64,000 bases of DNA from Variovorax paradoxus EPS (GCF_000184745.1 NC_014931.1:4588001-4652000); one strand, 5' to 3'; positions 8,691 through 17,771 are shown, counted from the stretch's first letter. The notes: generated from the sequence alone by a model not told the origin. Translations and numbers: made by a program.

Positions 8691-9239
8691 ATGACGCAAC
8701 CCACCAGCCAGATCGACGCATGGATCGCCGAGGAACGGGCGATCATCGACCGCCTCGAGGGCGGCCCCGGCCCCGGACTCGCCCGCCCCGAGCAGATCGC
8801 CGGCAAGACCGGGCTCGAAGTCATGCAGGCGATGCTGAACGGCGAGATTCCCTATGCAGCCATCGCCAAGACGCTCGACTTCACGATCGTCTCGGTCAGC
8901 AAGGGCGTCGCCATCTTCCAGGGCACCCCGCTCGCACAGCACCTGAACCCGCTGGGCACCATCCACGGCGGCTGGGTCGCCACGATGCTCGATTCGGCCC
9001 TGGGCTGCTCGGTCCACACCATGATGCCGCCCGGCCGCGGCTACACGACCGCCGAACTGAGCGTGAACTACGTGAAGGGCCTTACGCCGAAGGTGCAGCG
9101 GGTGCGCGCCGAAGGCAAGGTGATCCATTGCGGCCGGCAACTCGCGACCGCCGAGGCCCGGCTCGTCGGCGCCGACGGCACGCTGTATGCGCATGCGACG
9201 ACGACGTGCCTGGTGTTCGAGATTCCTGCGGGCCGCTGA
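8691..9239 (+). CDS. PaaI-family hotdog thioesterase
   Basis: 182 residues. The hotdog-fold signature HLNPLGTIHGGWVATMLDSALG is followed by YTTAELSVNYVKGLTP, as in PaaI/YbgC-like acyl-CoA thioesterases. ATG 8691 is preferred because it follows AGGAGCAGCACAGGC; the upstream extension has no family similarity. The gene is divergent from marR with a shared dyad region. The acyl-CoA substrate is unknown; aromatic or medium-chain thioesters are usual for the family. Confidence 0.85.
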   Translation: MTQPTSQIDAWIAEERAIIDRLEGGPGPGLARPEQIAGKTGLEVMQAMLNGEIPYAAIAKTLDFTIVSVSKGVAIFQGTPLAQHLNPLGTIHGGWVATMLDSALGCSVHTMMPPGRGYTTAELSVNYVKGLTPKVQRVRAEGKVIHCGRQLATAEARLVGADGTLYAHATTTCLVFEIPAGR

Positions 9240-9468
9240 AAATTCGCGCCGCGGCTATTCAATTGGAAGAGCAAGCGGCCTGAATTCCAAAGACTGCGAT
9301 TTATTCAATTTCTGCTTCAAGCGCTCTCTAAGCATTTCTCTCCTCGCCGGCAATACGGAGCAGCCGCTCCGTCGCTATGATGCACGCGGGAAATCATTGC
9401 CCCGCGCGACTTTCAGGTCGCTCGATGCGCCAATGATTTCTGCAATCATAAATACGAGGAGAAACGCA

Positions 9469-10224
9469 ATGCTGAATCGGATTTTTGCAATTGTTTGTTT
9501 TTTGATTCTGGCCGGCTGCACCACCGCGCCCGCAATTTCTCCCAATTCCGGGAAAATCGCCAAAGGCTCGAAAATCGGATTGCTGGTCTATATGCCCGCA
9601 CCAGCGCAGCATATGCACGTCGGCACCACCGTTTTCAATAATTTCTCGACGCCTCATCAATTTCCCTGGAATCCGACCGTCAGAACCTACGAGGCATTTC
9701 AATCCGACCTGGAGAAAGCGGGATTTCAGGTCGTCAGACTGACAAGTTACGCAACCACCAGCGTGAATGCTTTGGTCATTGAAAAAGACGGCCGCTGGAT
9801 TGCCAATCCAAGACAGGAATGGTCAGCGAAGAAATTGAAGGAAGAGCAAATATCGGCCGTGGTCGTGGTGGAGGGAAAAAGAACACTCACCCGAATGGAA
9901 TGCACCGGTGGACCTTGCGCCGAGAGCTATATGGAAAATTCGGGTCTTTTCACCCGTGGCATGTTTGCATCCACAAGATATTTTGCCGTGCCCGCCATTG
10001 AATTGAAAATCTTCACGCTGAATAATCCATTGGAAATCACAGCGTACGAACCGCTGAAAACAATTCAAAGAACCCGAGTGCGGCAATTGAATGATTTTGC
10101 GGACCCGCGCGATTTCAAACGTTTGACCTCCAATGAATTCTCGCCAGTGGCCGCCTCTATCGATGGCTATATCAAATCGATTTCCAGAAGCACGGCCCAA
10201 TCACTTGTTGCCGGTGTGAATTAA
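9469..10224 (+). CDS. Putative lipoprotein of unknown function, AT-rich
   Basis: 251 residues. A lipobox is present (MLNRIFAIVCFLILAGCTTA, Cys19), so the mature protein is probably lipid-anchored. ATG 9469 follows an AGGAGA ribosome site; the longer frame from 9187 overlaps the thioesterase. No known domain was recognised. The gene and its flanks (about 9240-10250) are visibly richer in A+T than the surrounding genes and use codons such as AAT, ATT and AAA that are rare in the neighbours. This suggests recent acquisition. It stands alone, with a histidine kinase converging from the right. Confidence 0.72.
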   Translation: MLNRIFAIVCFLILAGCTTAPAISPNSGKIAKGSKIGLLVYMPAPAQHMHVGTTVFNNFSTPHQFPWNPTVRTYEAFQSDLEKAGFQVVRLTSYATTSVNALVIEKDGRWIANPRQEWSAKKLKEEQISAVVVVEGKRTLTRMECTGGPCAESYMENSGLFTRGMFASTRYFAVPAIELKIFTLNNPLEITAYEPLKTIQRTRVRQLNDFADPRDFKRLTSNEFSPVAASIDGYIKSISRSTAQSLVAGVN

Positions 10225-10240
10225 TTAATTAATTAACCGG
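10211..10240. repeat. (ATTA)n tract within a 30-bp imperfect palindrome
   Basis: Four ATTA units (overlapping TTAATTAA motifs) follow the lipoprotein stop and are bracketed by CCGGT (10211-10215) and ACCGG (10236-10240). The whole can fold as a hairpin and could act as a weak terminator between the convergent genes. There is no other such tract in the window. Confidence 0.5.
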
Positions 10241-10257
10241 CAATCTGGCGCAAGGCG

Positions 10258-11391
10258 CTAGTCAGCGCGCTGGTGGTGCGTGGGAAATTGCAGCGTGAAC
10301 ACGGTGCCGCCGACAGAAGAGGACGTCACCTCCATCGCGCCGCCGTGCGCCTTCGCGATCTCGTTCACGATGAAAAGGCCGAGGCCGACGCTGCGCTCCG
10401 AACTTCCTTCGGTCGCGCCCCGCACCATCGGCTCGAACACCGTGGCGAGCATGTCGGGCGGGATCGGGTCGCCTTCGTTGTGCACCACCACCGTGGCTTT
10501 CGGCCCGTTTGTTTCCGAACGCACGGTGACGGGCGTGCCGCGATGGCCGTAGGCCACGGCGTTGCTCACGAGGTTGCCGATGAGCTGCGCCAGCCGATCC
10601 GTATCGGCAATGCACGCGCCCGGTCCGCTCTGCAAATGAACGATTCTTGTCGCCGGATAGGCAAGCATCAACTCGTCGATCGCTTGCGCCGCGATCGCAT
10701 GCAGGTCGGTGGCGCCCGGCTTCACGCTCAAGCCCTTGCCGATGCGCGATTGGGTGAAGTCCAGCAGTTCCTCGATCAGGCGCTGCGCGCGCTCGGCCGA
10801 GTTGCGCACATGGCCCAGCACGCGAACCTGGCGCTCGCCTTCCGTCCGCCCCAGCAACTGGATGCCCATGAGGATCGCCGACAGCGGATTGCGCAGATCG
10901 TGGCTCACGATGCCCACCATCTGCTCGGCGAAGAGCGCACGGTCTCTCAACAGATGCTGCGTGTCGCGCTCCACCTGCAGCAAGGCGTCTGCCTTCTTGC
11001 GCGCGCTCATGAGCTCGCGCTCGTAGCGGTTGCGGTCTTCCGCCACGAAGGCGGCGATCTCGTCGAATTCGCCCGCTTCGCGCTTGCGCCGACGCGCGTT
11101 GAGAATCATCGGAATGCCCTGGCCATCGCGATGCCGGACCTCGAACTTCACCTCGGCCAGCGAGCCCTGAAGCTGCAGGGCCGGCGCCCAGTGGGTCTGA
11201 TGGAAGATGCGGCCGCCCATCGTGAACAGGTCTTGCACGCGCTTCAGGCCGACGAGCTCTTCGCGTGCGAAGCCGACCCAGCCGCAGAAGGTGGCGTTGA
11301 CCTTGAGGATCGTGCCGTCCAGCGCCGTGACCAGCAGGCCGCAAGGCGCTTCTTCGAAGAGGTCGGCCAGTTCGGGAAGGGGCGGGCTCAT
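10258..11391 (-). CDS. PAS-domain sensor histidine kinase
   Basis: 377 residues, predicted soluble. It has an N-terminal PAS domain (about 8-120: LFEEAPCGLLVTALDGTILK, then NATFCGWVGFAREELVG), a coiled linker, a HisKA domain with H164 in GIVSHDLRNPLSA, and an HATPase domain with N-box (GNLVSNAVAYG) and G-box (SVGLGLFIVNEIAKAHGG). ATG 11391 overlaps the stop of the upstream RsbQ-type hydrolase (ATGA), so the two are translationally coupled. No response regulator is adjacent. The frame upstream of 11391 is the antisense of the hydrolase region and was excluded. Confidence 0.88.
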   Translation of the reverse strand: MSPPLPELADLFEEAPCGLLVTALDGTILKVNATFCGWVGFAREELVGLKRVQDLFTMGGRIFHQTHWAPALQLQGSLAEVKFEVRHRDGQGIPMILNARRRKREAGEFDEIAAFVAEDRNRYERELMSARKKADALLQVERDTQHLLRDRALFAEQMVGIVSHDLRNPLSAILMGIQLLGRTEGERQVRVLGHVRNSAERAQRLIEELLDFTQSRIGKGLSVKPGATDLHAIAAQAIDELMLAYPATRIVHLQSGPGACIADTDRLAQLIGNLVSNAVAYGHRGTPVTVRSETNGPKATVVVHNEGDPIPPDMLATVFEPMVRGATEGSSERSVGLGLFIVNEIAKAHGGAMEVTSSSVGGTVFTLQFPTHHQRAD

Positions 11392-12203
11392 TGGGCGAGC
11401 GGTTGGCCAAGCGCGCCGAGGAAATCCTCGATCGCTTCGCAGCTCGCGTCGGGCGCGCTCAGGTGAGGGCAATGCCCGGTGTTGACCACCACCCGCAAGG
11501 TGCCGTTGGGCAGCGTGCGCTGCATGTACTCGCCGACGGCCAAGGGAGCGATCAGGTCTTCGGACGACTGGATCACGAGCGTGGGCGTCTGCAGCTTCGC
11601 CACGTCCTGGCGGTTGTCGGACAGGAAGGTGGCCTTGGCGAACTGCTTGGCGATTTCGGGGTCGGTGCGGCAGAAGCTGGCGGTGAGCTCGGCGCCCAGC
11701 TCGGGCCGCTCGGGCACGCCCATGATCGCGGGCGCCATGCTGGAGGCCCAGCCCAGGTAATTGCTCTCCAGCGTGTCGAGCAGCGAATCGATGTCCTCGC
11801 GCGTGAAGCCGCCGGTGTAGTCGCCGTCGTTGATGTAGCACGGCGACGGGCCGACCATCATGTGCGCGGCAAAGGTGCCTGGTGCCTTGAGGTCGGCCAG
11901 GACACCGATCATGGCGCTCACCGAGTGGCCGACGAACATCACGGGACCGGTCGCGAACTCGTTCGCGATTTCCAGCAGATCGTCGGCGTAGCCCTGGAGG
12001 CTCGCGTATTTGGCCTTGTCATAGGCACCGAGGTCCGATTGCCCGGAGCCGACCAGGTCGAAAGTCACCACGCGAAAGCGTTCGGCGAATTTCGAGGCCA
12101 TGAAGCGCCACATGTTCTGGTCGCAGCCGAATCCGTGGGAAAAGATCATCGTGCGATCTCCAGCGCCGAAGACGTGGACGTTGTTGCGTTGCCGGATGTT
12201 CAC
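11388..12203 (-). CDS. RsbQ-type alpha/beta hydrolase
   Basis: 271 residues from GTG 12203. It resembles Bacillus RsbQ throughout: FSHGFGCDQNMW, FDLVGSGQSDLGAYD, VGHSVSAMIG, MVGPSPCY, NYLGWA, DPEIAKQFAKATFLSD, TGHCPHLSAP. The catalytic triad is S94, D216 and H244. RsbQ activates the PAS domain of the RsbP phosphatase and belongs to the D14/KAI2 strigolactone/karrikin receptor-like group. Here its stop overlaps the start of a PAS histidine kinase. An ATG at 12326 is in frame, but the extra 41 residues have no RsbQ counterpart and would run into the divergent promoter region. Confidence 0.87.
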   Translation of the reverse strand: MNIRQRNNVHVFGAGDRTMIFSHGFGCDQNMWRFMASKFAERFRVVTFDLVGSGQSDLGAYDKAKYASLQGYADDLLEIANEFATGPVMFVGHSVSAMIGVLADLKAPGTFAAHMMVGPSPCYINDGDYTGGFTREDIDSLLDTLESNYLGWASSMAPAIMGVPERPELGAELTASFCRTDPEIAKQFAKATFLSDNRQDVAKLQTPTLVIQSSEDLIAPLAVGEYMQRTLPNGTLRVVVNTGHCPHLSAPDASCEAIEDFLGALGQPLAQ

Positions 12204-12351
12204 GGGACGGATCTCAAGCGTCTGAAAAGAGGCATTTTGCCCTCTGGCGCCGCAACGCCTCGACCAGGTGCGATGCCACCGAAAGCCGCGGCGCGCTTCA
12301 AGTAGGCCTTCGCCTTGTAAGTCCAAAAGACTCGCCCTTCCCCCCGCCTGC

Positions 12352-12368
12352 TGATAATCGTTCGCATC
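12352..12368. promoter_or_regulatory. Fur-box-like sequence upstream of the iron ABC operon
   Basis: TGATAATCGTTCGCATC, 67 bases before the start at 12436, resembles a degenerate Fur box (GATAATnATTnnCATT). Iron-repression of the ferric importer would be expected. The match is partial, so this is tentative. Confidence 0.4.
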
Positions 12369-12435
12369 GGCACCGCTCGACCGGCTGCCGGTGCCTGTCT
12401 CCCCAAGAACACGTTACCGACCTGGAGGATCTCCC

Positions 12436-13506
12436 ATGACCCAACGCTCCGGCGCCTCGACCCGCGCTGCGCACGCCCTGATCGGCGCCACCACCGCCTG
12501 GCTCGCCATCACCGCCCTGCCCGCGCACGCCGCCGAAGAGCTCACGCTCTACACGACGCGTGAGCCGGCGCTGATCCAGCCGCTGATCTCCGCCTTCAGC
12601 GCGCAGAGCAACATCAAGGTCAACACCGTGTTCGTGAAAGACGGGCTGCTCGAGCGCGTCAAGGCCGAGGGCACTCGCTCGCCGGCCGACGTGCTGATGA
12701 CGGTGGACATCGGCAACCTGATGGACCTCGTCGATGGCGGCGTGACGCAGCCGGTGAAATCGCCCGCGCTCGAATCGGCCGTTCCGGCCAACCTGCGCGG
12801 CGCCGACGGCCAGTGGTTCGCGCTTTCGCTGCGCGCCCGCGTGCTCTACGCCGACAAGGCGCAGCCGCTCACCAGCTTCCGTTATGAAGACCTGGCCAAC
12901 CCGAAATACAAGGGCAAGGTCTGCATCCGCGCGGGCCAGCACCCCTACAACACGGCCCTGGTCGCGGCACTGATCGCGCACGACGGCGAAGCCAAGGCCG
13001 AGCAGTGGCTGCGCGGCGTGAAGGCCAACCTCGCGCGCAAGGCCACGGGCGGCGACCGCGACGTGGCGCGCGACATCCTCGGCGGCATCTGCGACATCGG
13101 CATCGCCAACTCGTACTACGTCGGCCAGATGAAGAGCGCCAAGGAAGGCACCGACGCGCGCAAGTGGGGCGATGCGATCAAGGTGATCCGCCCGACGTTC
13201 GCCAATGCCAAAACGGGCGGTGCAGGCGGCGGCACGCACGTCAACATCAGCGGCGCGGCCGTAGCGAAGAACGCGCCGCAACGCGCCAACGCGGTCAAGC
13301 TGCTCGAGTTCCTGGTGTCCGAGCCGGCGCAGGCGCTCTACGCGCAGACCAACTACGAATACCCGGTGCGCAAGGGCGTGGCGCTCGATCCGATCATCGG
13401 CCAGACGATCGGCGAGCTGAAGGTCGATCCGCTGCCGCTCACCGAGATCGCCAGGTACAGGAAGCAAGCCAGTGCGCTCGTCGACAAGGTCGGCTTCGAC
13501 CAGTGA
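12436..13506 (+). CDS. Ferric iron ABC transporter, periplasmic substrate-binding protein
   Basis: 356 residues. The signal peptide ends near PAHA-AEE (about residue 34). The mature part is a class II periplasmic iron-binding protein of the FbpA/FutA type: ELTLYTTREPALIQPLI at its N-terminus, DVLMTVDIGNLMDLVDGGV, and SYYVGQMK, where Tyr residues typically ligate Fe3+. ATG 12436 follows a strong CTGGAGGATCT ribosome site. Permease and ATPase genes follow, completing an importer. Confidence 0.92.
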   Translation: MTQRSGASTRAAHALIGATTAWLAITALPAHAAEELTLYTTREPALIQPLISAFSAQSNIKVNTVFVKDGLLERVKAEGTRSPADVLMTVDIGNLMDLVDGGVTQPVKSPALESAVPANLRGADGQWFALSLRARVLYADKAQPLTSFRYEDLANPKYKGKVCIRAGQHPYNTALVAALIAHDGEAKAEQWLRGVKANLARKATGGDRDVARDILGGICDIGIANSYYVGQMKSAKEGTDARKWGDAIKVIRPTFANAKTGGAGGGTHVNISGAAVAKNAPQRANAVKLLEFLVSEPAQALYAQTNYEYPVRKGVALDPIIGQTIGELKVDPLPLTEIARYRKQASALVDKVGFDQ

Positions 13507-13546
13507 TCGAGAGGGTCGGGCCCGCCTTGCCGGCGCCTGAAGAAAA

Positions 13547-15226
13547 ATGCAAATGACACGGCGCCAGCCACCGGCCCTGCAAGCTGCAGGACCGGTCTGG
13601 CGCCTTGCCTCGTTCGCGATCGCCATCGGCGTGCTCGCGCCGGTGCTCACGCTCCTGTGGCTCGCGTTCGGCTCGGGCATCGGGCACTGGGGGCCGCTGT
13701 TCGCGCATGTGCTGCCGCAGGCGGCGCTCAACACGGCGCTGTTGCTGGCTGGTGTCGGCACGCTGGTGCTGGTGATCGGCACCGGCTGCGCATGGCTCGT
13801 CACCGCGCATGACTTTCCGGGGCGCGGCGTGCTGCATTGGGCGCTGCTGCTGCCGCTGGCGATGCCGACCTACATCGTCGCCTTCGCATATCTCGATCTG
13901 CTGCATCCCATCGGCCCGGTGCAGGGCGCGATCCGCTGGGTGCTGGGCTTCGACAGCCCGCGCCAGTTCCGCCTGCCCGACCTGCGCTCGATGCCGGGCG
14001 CGATCTTCGTGCTCGGCTTCGTGCTCTATCCGTACGTCTACATGACGGCGCGCGCGATGTTCATGACGCAGCCGGCGCATCTGCTGGAAGCCGCGCGCAC
14101 GCTGGGCGAGAACCGCCTCGGCGCATTCTTTCGCGTGGCGCTGCCGCTCGCGCGCCCTGCGCTTGCGGTGGGCCTGAGCCTCGCGCTGCTCGAAACGCTG
14201 AACGATATCGGCGCGTCGGAATTTCTCGGCGTGAACACGCTCACGGTCGCGGTCTACACGACTTGGATCACGCGCTCCGACCTGGCCGGCGCGGCGCAGA
14301 TTGCGTGCGCGATGCTGTTCGTGGTGGTGGCGCTGGTCTGGCTCGAACGCAATGGCCGCCGGCACCAGCGCTTCGGCTCGGCGCAGCGCATGCGCGCGGT
14401 GCAGCCGCGGCGCCTGCATGGCGGCGCGGGCTGGGCCGCGACGGCGGTCACCGCGCTGCCGGTGCTGATCGGCTTCGTGGCACCGGCCCTGTATCTGGTC
14501 TGGGAAAGCGCCAAGCGGCTGCATCAGGGCGGCGGCGTTTCGCAGGGGCTGATCGCAAGCCTCGGCAACACGCTCGCGCTGGCCGCGGGCGTCACCGTGG
14601 TGGCCGTGGCTGCGGGATTGGTCGTCGCCTGGGCTGCGCGAAGCCAGGGCTCGGGCATCAACCGCGCGCGCTGGCAGGCACGCGCCGCCACGCTGGGCTA
14701 CGCGGTGCCGGGCACGGTGCTGGCCATCGGCCTGCTCACGCCGGCGCTGGCCTTCGATGCCGCGCTCGCGACCGCGTTCGGCTGGCAGGGCCTGCCGCTG
14801 ATGAGCGCGGGCATCGTGCTGGTCGTGGCCTGCGCGATCCGTTTTCTCGCGATGCCGGTCGGCGGCATCGAGGCCGGCCTCGCGCGCATTCCGCCCGCCA
14901 TCGAGCAGGCCTCGCGCCTCCTCGGCGAAAGCACCGCCGGCACGCTGCGCCGCGTGCACCTGCCGCTGCTGCAGCCCGCCATTGCCGCGGGCGCGCTGCT
15001 GGTCTTCGTCGATGCGATGAAGGAGCTGCCCGCCACGCTGCTGCTGCGCCCCGCCAACTTCGACACCCTGGCCACCTGGCTCTATGCCGAGGCCGCGCGC
15101 GGCACCTATGAAGAAGGCGCGATCGCGGCGCTCGCCATCGTGCTGGCGGGGCTGCTGCCTGTGGTGCTGCTGGCGCGCAATCAACTGGGCACGACGCCGG
15201 CGGCACCCGTTCCGGAAAACACATGA
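13547..15226 (+). CDS. Ferric iron ABC transporter, fused double permease
   Basis: 559 residues with about 12 membrane segments, made of two binding-protein-dependent permease domains in tandem as in FbpB/SfuB. EAA-type loops that contact the ATPase are visible in each half (LLEAARTLGENRLGAFFRVA and IEQASRLLGESTAGTLRRVH). It begins 40 bases after the binding protein, and its stop overlaps the ATPase start (ATGA). A second ATG lies two codons in (13553). Confidence 0.92.
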   Translation: MQMTRRQPPALQAAGPVWRLASFAIAIGVLAPVLTLLWLAFGSGIGHWGPLFAHVLPQAALNTALLLAGVGTLVLVIGTGCAWLVTAHDFPGRGVLHWALLLPLAMPTYIVAFAYLDLLHPIGPVQGAIRWVLGFDSPRQFRLPDLRSMPGAIFVLGFVLYPYVYMTARAMFMTQPAHLLEAARTLGENRLGAFFRVALPLARPALAVGLSLALLETLNDIGASEFLGVNTLTVAVYTTWITRSDLAGAAQIACAMLFVVVALVWLERNGRRHQRFGSAQRMRAVQPRRLHGGAGWAATAVTALPVLIGFVAPALYLVWESAKRLHQGGGVSQGLIASLGNTLALAAGVTVVAVAAGLVVAWAARSQGSGINRARWQARAATLGYAVPGTVLAIGLLTPALAFDAALATAFGWQGLPLMSAGIVLVVACAIRFLAMPVGGIEAGLARIPPAIEQASRLLGESTAGTLRRVHLPLLQPAIAAGALLVFVDAMKELPATLLLRPANFDTLATWLYAEAARGTYEEGAIAALAIVLAGLLPVVLLARNQLGTTPAAPVPENT

Positions 15227-15906
15227 GTTCAGCGCTGCACCTCGAATCGATCCAGCTCGCGTACGACACGCCGCGCGGCCCGCACACCGTCGTCGACGAT
15301 TTCTCGCTGTCGCTCGCGGCCGGCGACATCGCCTGCCTGTTCGGGCCCTCGGGCTGCGGCAAGACCACGGTGCTGCGCGCCATCGCGGGCTTCGAGCCGC
15401 TGCGCGCCGGCACGATCCGCCTCGACGAAGTGGTGCTCTCTTCCGCCCGCTCGCACCTGCCGCCCGAGCAGCGGCGCGTGGGGATGATGTTCCAGGAGTA
15501 CGCGCTGTTTCCGCACCTGTCGGCCGCGAAGAACGTGGCCTTCGGGCTGCGTCGCCTCGGCCGCGCGGCGCAGCAGTCGCGCGTGGCCGAGATGCTGGCG
15601 CTGGTCGGTCTCGCCGATGCGGGCGAGCGCTATCCGCACGAGCTCTCGGGCGGGCAGCAGCAACGCATCGCGCTGGCCCGCGCGCTCGCGCCTTCGCCTG
15701 CGTTGTTGCTGCTCGACGAACCTTTTTCCAACCTCGATGGCGCCACGCGCGAACGCCTGACCGCCGAGGTGCGCGGCATCCTGAAGCAGGCCGGCCAGAC
15801 CGCCATCCTGGTCACGCACAACGAGGCCGAAGCGCACGCGATGGCGGACCGCATCGGGGTGATGCACAACGGGCGCATCACGCACTGGCTGGCAACCGCG
15901 ACCTAG
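15223..15906 (+). CDS. Ferric iron ABC transporter, ATP-binding protein (short form)
   Basis: 227 residues with Walker A GPSGCGKTT (41-49), Q-loop MFQEYALFPHLS, signature LSGGQQQR (141-148), Walker B LLLLDEP and switch His in LVTHNEAEA. FbpC-type subunits are often about 350 residues with a C-terminal regulatory domain that senses iron; this one ends just after the nucleotide-binding domain. The open frame stops cleanly at TAG 15904, so this may be a naturally short form rather than a truncation. Confidence 0.9.
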   Translation: MSSALHLESIQLAYDTPRGPHTVVDDFSLSLAAGDIACLFGPSGCGKTTVLRAIAGFEPLRAGTIRLDEVVLSSARSHLPPEQRRVGMMFQEYALFPHLSAAKNVAFGLRRLGRAAQQSRVAEMLALVGLADAGERYPHELSGGQQQRIALARALAPSPALLLLDEPFSNLDGATRERLTAEVRGILKQAGQTAILVTHNEAEAHAMADRIGVMHNGRITHWLATAT

Positions 15907-16007
15907 CACAAGGCGCCGAAAAGGCGAATGGGCTTTCCGGGAAAAGGTTGTTCGGGACCGCAAGAATCGCGGCGACCGAACCACACAACCGAAGACGGAG
16001 AGCCCCC

Positions 16008-16706
16008 ATGTCCCAACACGCCCAACCCTCCCAGCCCCTCACCCTCGTCAGCCATCTGCTGTGCCCTTACGTCCAGCGCGCGGCCATCGCGCTCGGTGAA
16101 AAAGGCGTGCCCTTCGAGCGCGTCGTGATCGATCTCGCGAACAAGCCCCAGTGGTTTCTCGACATCTCGCCGCTAGGCAAGGTGCCGCTGCTGAAGGTGC
16201 AGCGCGCCGACGGCACCGAGGCTGTGCTGTTCGAGAGCAACGTGATCTGCGAGTACCTCGAAGAAACACAACCCGGCGCCCGCCTGCACCCGGAAGACCC
16301 GCTCACCCGCGCCGAGCACCGCGCGTGGATGGAGTTCGGCTCGGCCATCCTCGCCGACCTGTGGGGCTACGAGACCACGCAGGATGCGGCGGTGTTCGAG
16401 CAGAAGCGCCTCGCGCTGGTCGCGAAGTTCGAGCGCGTCGAGGCTGCGCTCGGCGCCGGCCCCTACTTCGCGGGCAAGAATTTCAGCTTGGTCGATGCCG
16501 TGTTCGCGCCGGTGTTCCGCTACTTCGAGGTGTTCGACACGCTCATCGATTCGCGCATCTTCGCCGCGCTGCCCAAGGTCGATGCCTGGCGCAAGGCACT
16601 GGCCGTACGCCCGAGCGTGCGCGATGCGGTGGTGCCGGAATATCCGCAGCACCTGATGGAATTCCTCAAGCGCCACGAGGCCCACCTGCTCACGGCGGCG
16701 GCTTGA
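16008..16706 (+). CDS. Glutathione S-transferase family protein
   Basis: 232 residues. The thioredoxin-fold N-terminal domain has a Cys-Pro-Tyr motif (SHLLCPYVQRAAI, C19), as in omega/beta-like enzymes that form mixed disulfides with glutathione. It also has the conserved LGKVPLLKV cis-Pro segment and the ESNVICEYLEE glutathione-contact loop, then an all-helical C-terminal domain. ATG 16008 follows GACGGAGAG. It is followed by glyoxalase I, another glutathione-dependent enzyme. Confidence 0.88.
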   Translation: MSQHAQPSQPLTLVSHLLCPYVQRAAIALGEKGVPFERVVIDLANKPQWFLDISPLGKVPLLKVQRADGTEAVLFESNVICEYLEETQPGARLHPEDPLTRAEHRAWMEFGSAILADLWGYETTQDAAVFEQKRLALVAKFERVEAALGAGPYFAGKNFSLVDAVFAPVFRYFEVFDTLIDSRIFAALPKVDAWRKALAVRPSVRDAVVPEYPQHLMEFLKRHEAHLLTAAA

Positions 16707-16769
16707 TTGACGCGGCGGGAAGCCGACAATAGCGGCTCCCCCTTTCATATAACTACACGGCACCACGAG

Positions 16770-17183
16770 ATGCGATTCCTTCACACCATGCTGCGCGTTG
16801 GCAACCTCCAGCGCTCCATCGACTTCTACACAAAGGTGCTCGGCATGAACCTGCTGCGCACCTCCGAGAACCCCGAGTACAAGTACAGCCTCGCCTTCCT
16901 TGGCTTCGACAAGGGCAACCCCGACCAGGCCGAGATCGAGCTCACCTACAACTGGGGCACCGAGAGCTACGACCTGGGCACCGCCTACGGCCACATCGCG
17001 CTCGGCGTGCCCGATGCGTATGCGGCCTGCGAGAAGATCAAGGCCGCGGGCGGCAACGTGACGCGCGAGGCCGGTCCGGTCAAGGGCGGCACGACGGTGA
17101 TCGCCTTCGTGACGGACCCCGATGGCTACAAGATCGAGCTGATCCAGCGCGCTGAATCCGCTGAAGGCGCGGGTCTACGCTGA
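16770..17183 (+). CDS. gloA: Lactoylglutathione lyase (glyoxalase I)
   Basis: 137 residues, the size of bacterial Ni2+-type GloA (135 in E. coli). The metal ligands fall at H5, E57, H75 and E123, matching the E. coli H5/E56/H74/E122 pattern. The N-terminal [20 protein letters not shown] and [14 protein letters not shown] are characteristic. It isomerises the methylglyoxal-glutathione hemithioacetal to S-lactoylglutathione in the cytosol. ATG 16770 gives the canonical N-terminus. Confidence 0.95.
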   Translation: MRFLHTMLRVGNLQRSIDFYTKVLGMNLLRTSENPEYKYSLAFLGFDKGNPDQAEIELTYNWGTESYDLGTAYGHIALGVPDAYAACEKIKAAGGNVTREAGPVKGGTTVIAFVTDPDGYKIELIQRAESAEGAGLR

Positions 17184-17201
17184 AGCGCTTCGGGTAACGC
17201 C

Positions 17202-17771
17202 ATGGCCAGCCCGAAGAAAGAAAAGAAGACGACGACAACATCAACGCGCCACGTCGCATTGCTGCGCGGCGTGAACGTCAACGGCATCACGATCAAGAGC
17301 GCCGACTTGAAGGCGCTCTTCGTCGAACTCGGATTCGATGCGGTGCGCACAGTGCTCGCGAGCGGCAACGTGCTCTTTGATACCGACGAGCGCGATGCTG
17401 GCGCGTTGCGCACACGCATCGAGCAGGCGCTGCGCAAGCGCTTCGACTACGACGCGTGGATCGTGCTGCTCACGCAGAAGCAGGTGGCCGACATGGCCGC
17501 GGCCTATCCCTTCGAGCGCATCGATGAAGAGCGGCATCCGTACCTCGTGTTCGGCTCCGATCCCGCGATGCTCGATGAAGTGATGGAAAAAGCCGGTACC
17601 GTCGACCCCAAGCTCGAACGGCTGAAGCAAGGCAAGGGCGTGCTGTACTGGCAATGCCCGCGCGGCGAGAGCACCGACACGCCGGTGGCCAAGCTGCTGG
17701 CGAAGACGCGCTACAAATCGAGCACGACGACGCGCAACCTCCGCACGGTCGAGAAACTTCTGACGGACTGA
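17202..17771 (+). CDS. DUF1697 family protein
   Basis: 189 residues. The DUF1697 N-terminal motif HVALLRGVNVNG and the later SGNVLFDT, NLRTVEKL and VLASG segments are clear. Members are about 180 residues and have no established function. A Lys-rich N-terminus (PKKEKKTTTTS) precedes the domain. It starts 18 bases after gloA on the same strand and may be co-transcribed. Confidence 0.85.
   Translation: MASPKKEKKTTTTSTRHVALLRGVNVNGITIKSADLKALFVELGFDAVRTVLASGNVLFDTDERDAGALRTRIEQALRKRFDYDAWIVLLTQKQVADMAAAYPFERIDEERHPYLVFGSDPAMLDEVMEKAGTVDPKLERLKQGKGVLYWQCPRGESTDTPVAKLLAKTRYKSSTTTRNLRTVEKLLTD

Noticed and set aside
10221..10240. TTAATTAA run as a sign of an engineered cloning site or an IS scar
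   Set aside because: It is flanked by native-looking AT-rich sequence and a CCGGT/ACCGG bracket; no vector or duplicated ends were seen.
12204..12326. ATG 12326 as start of the RsbQ-type hydrolase
   Set aside because: The added 41 residues are Arg-rich with no counterpart in RsbQ proteins and would occupy the divergent promoter region; GTG 12203 gives the normal family length.
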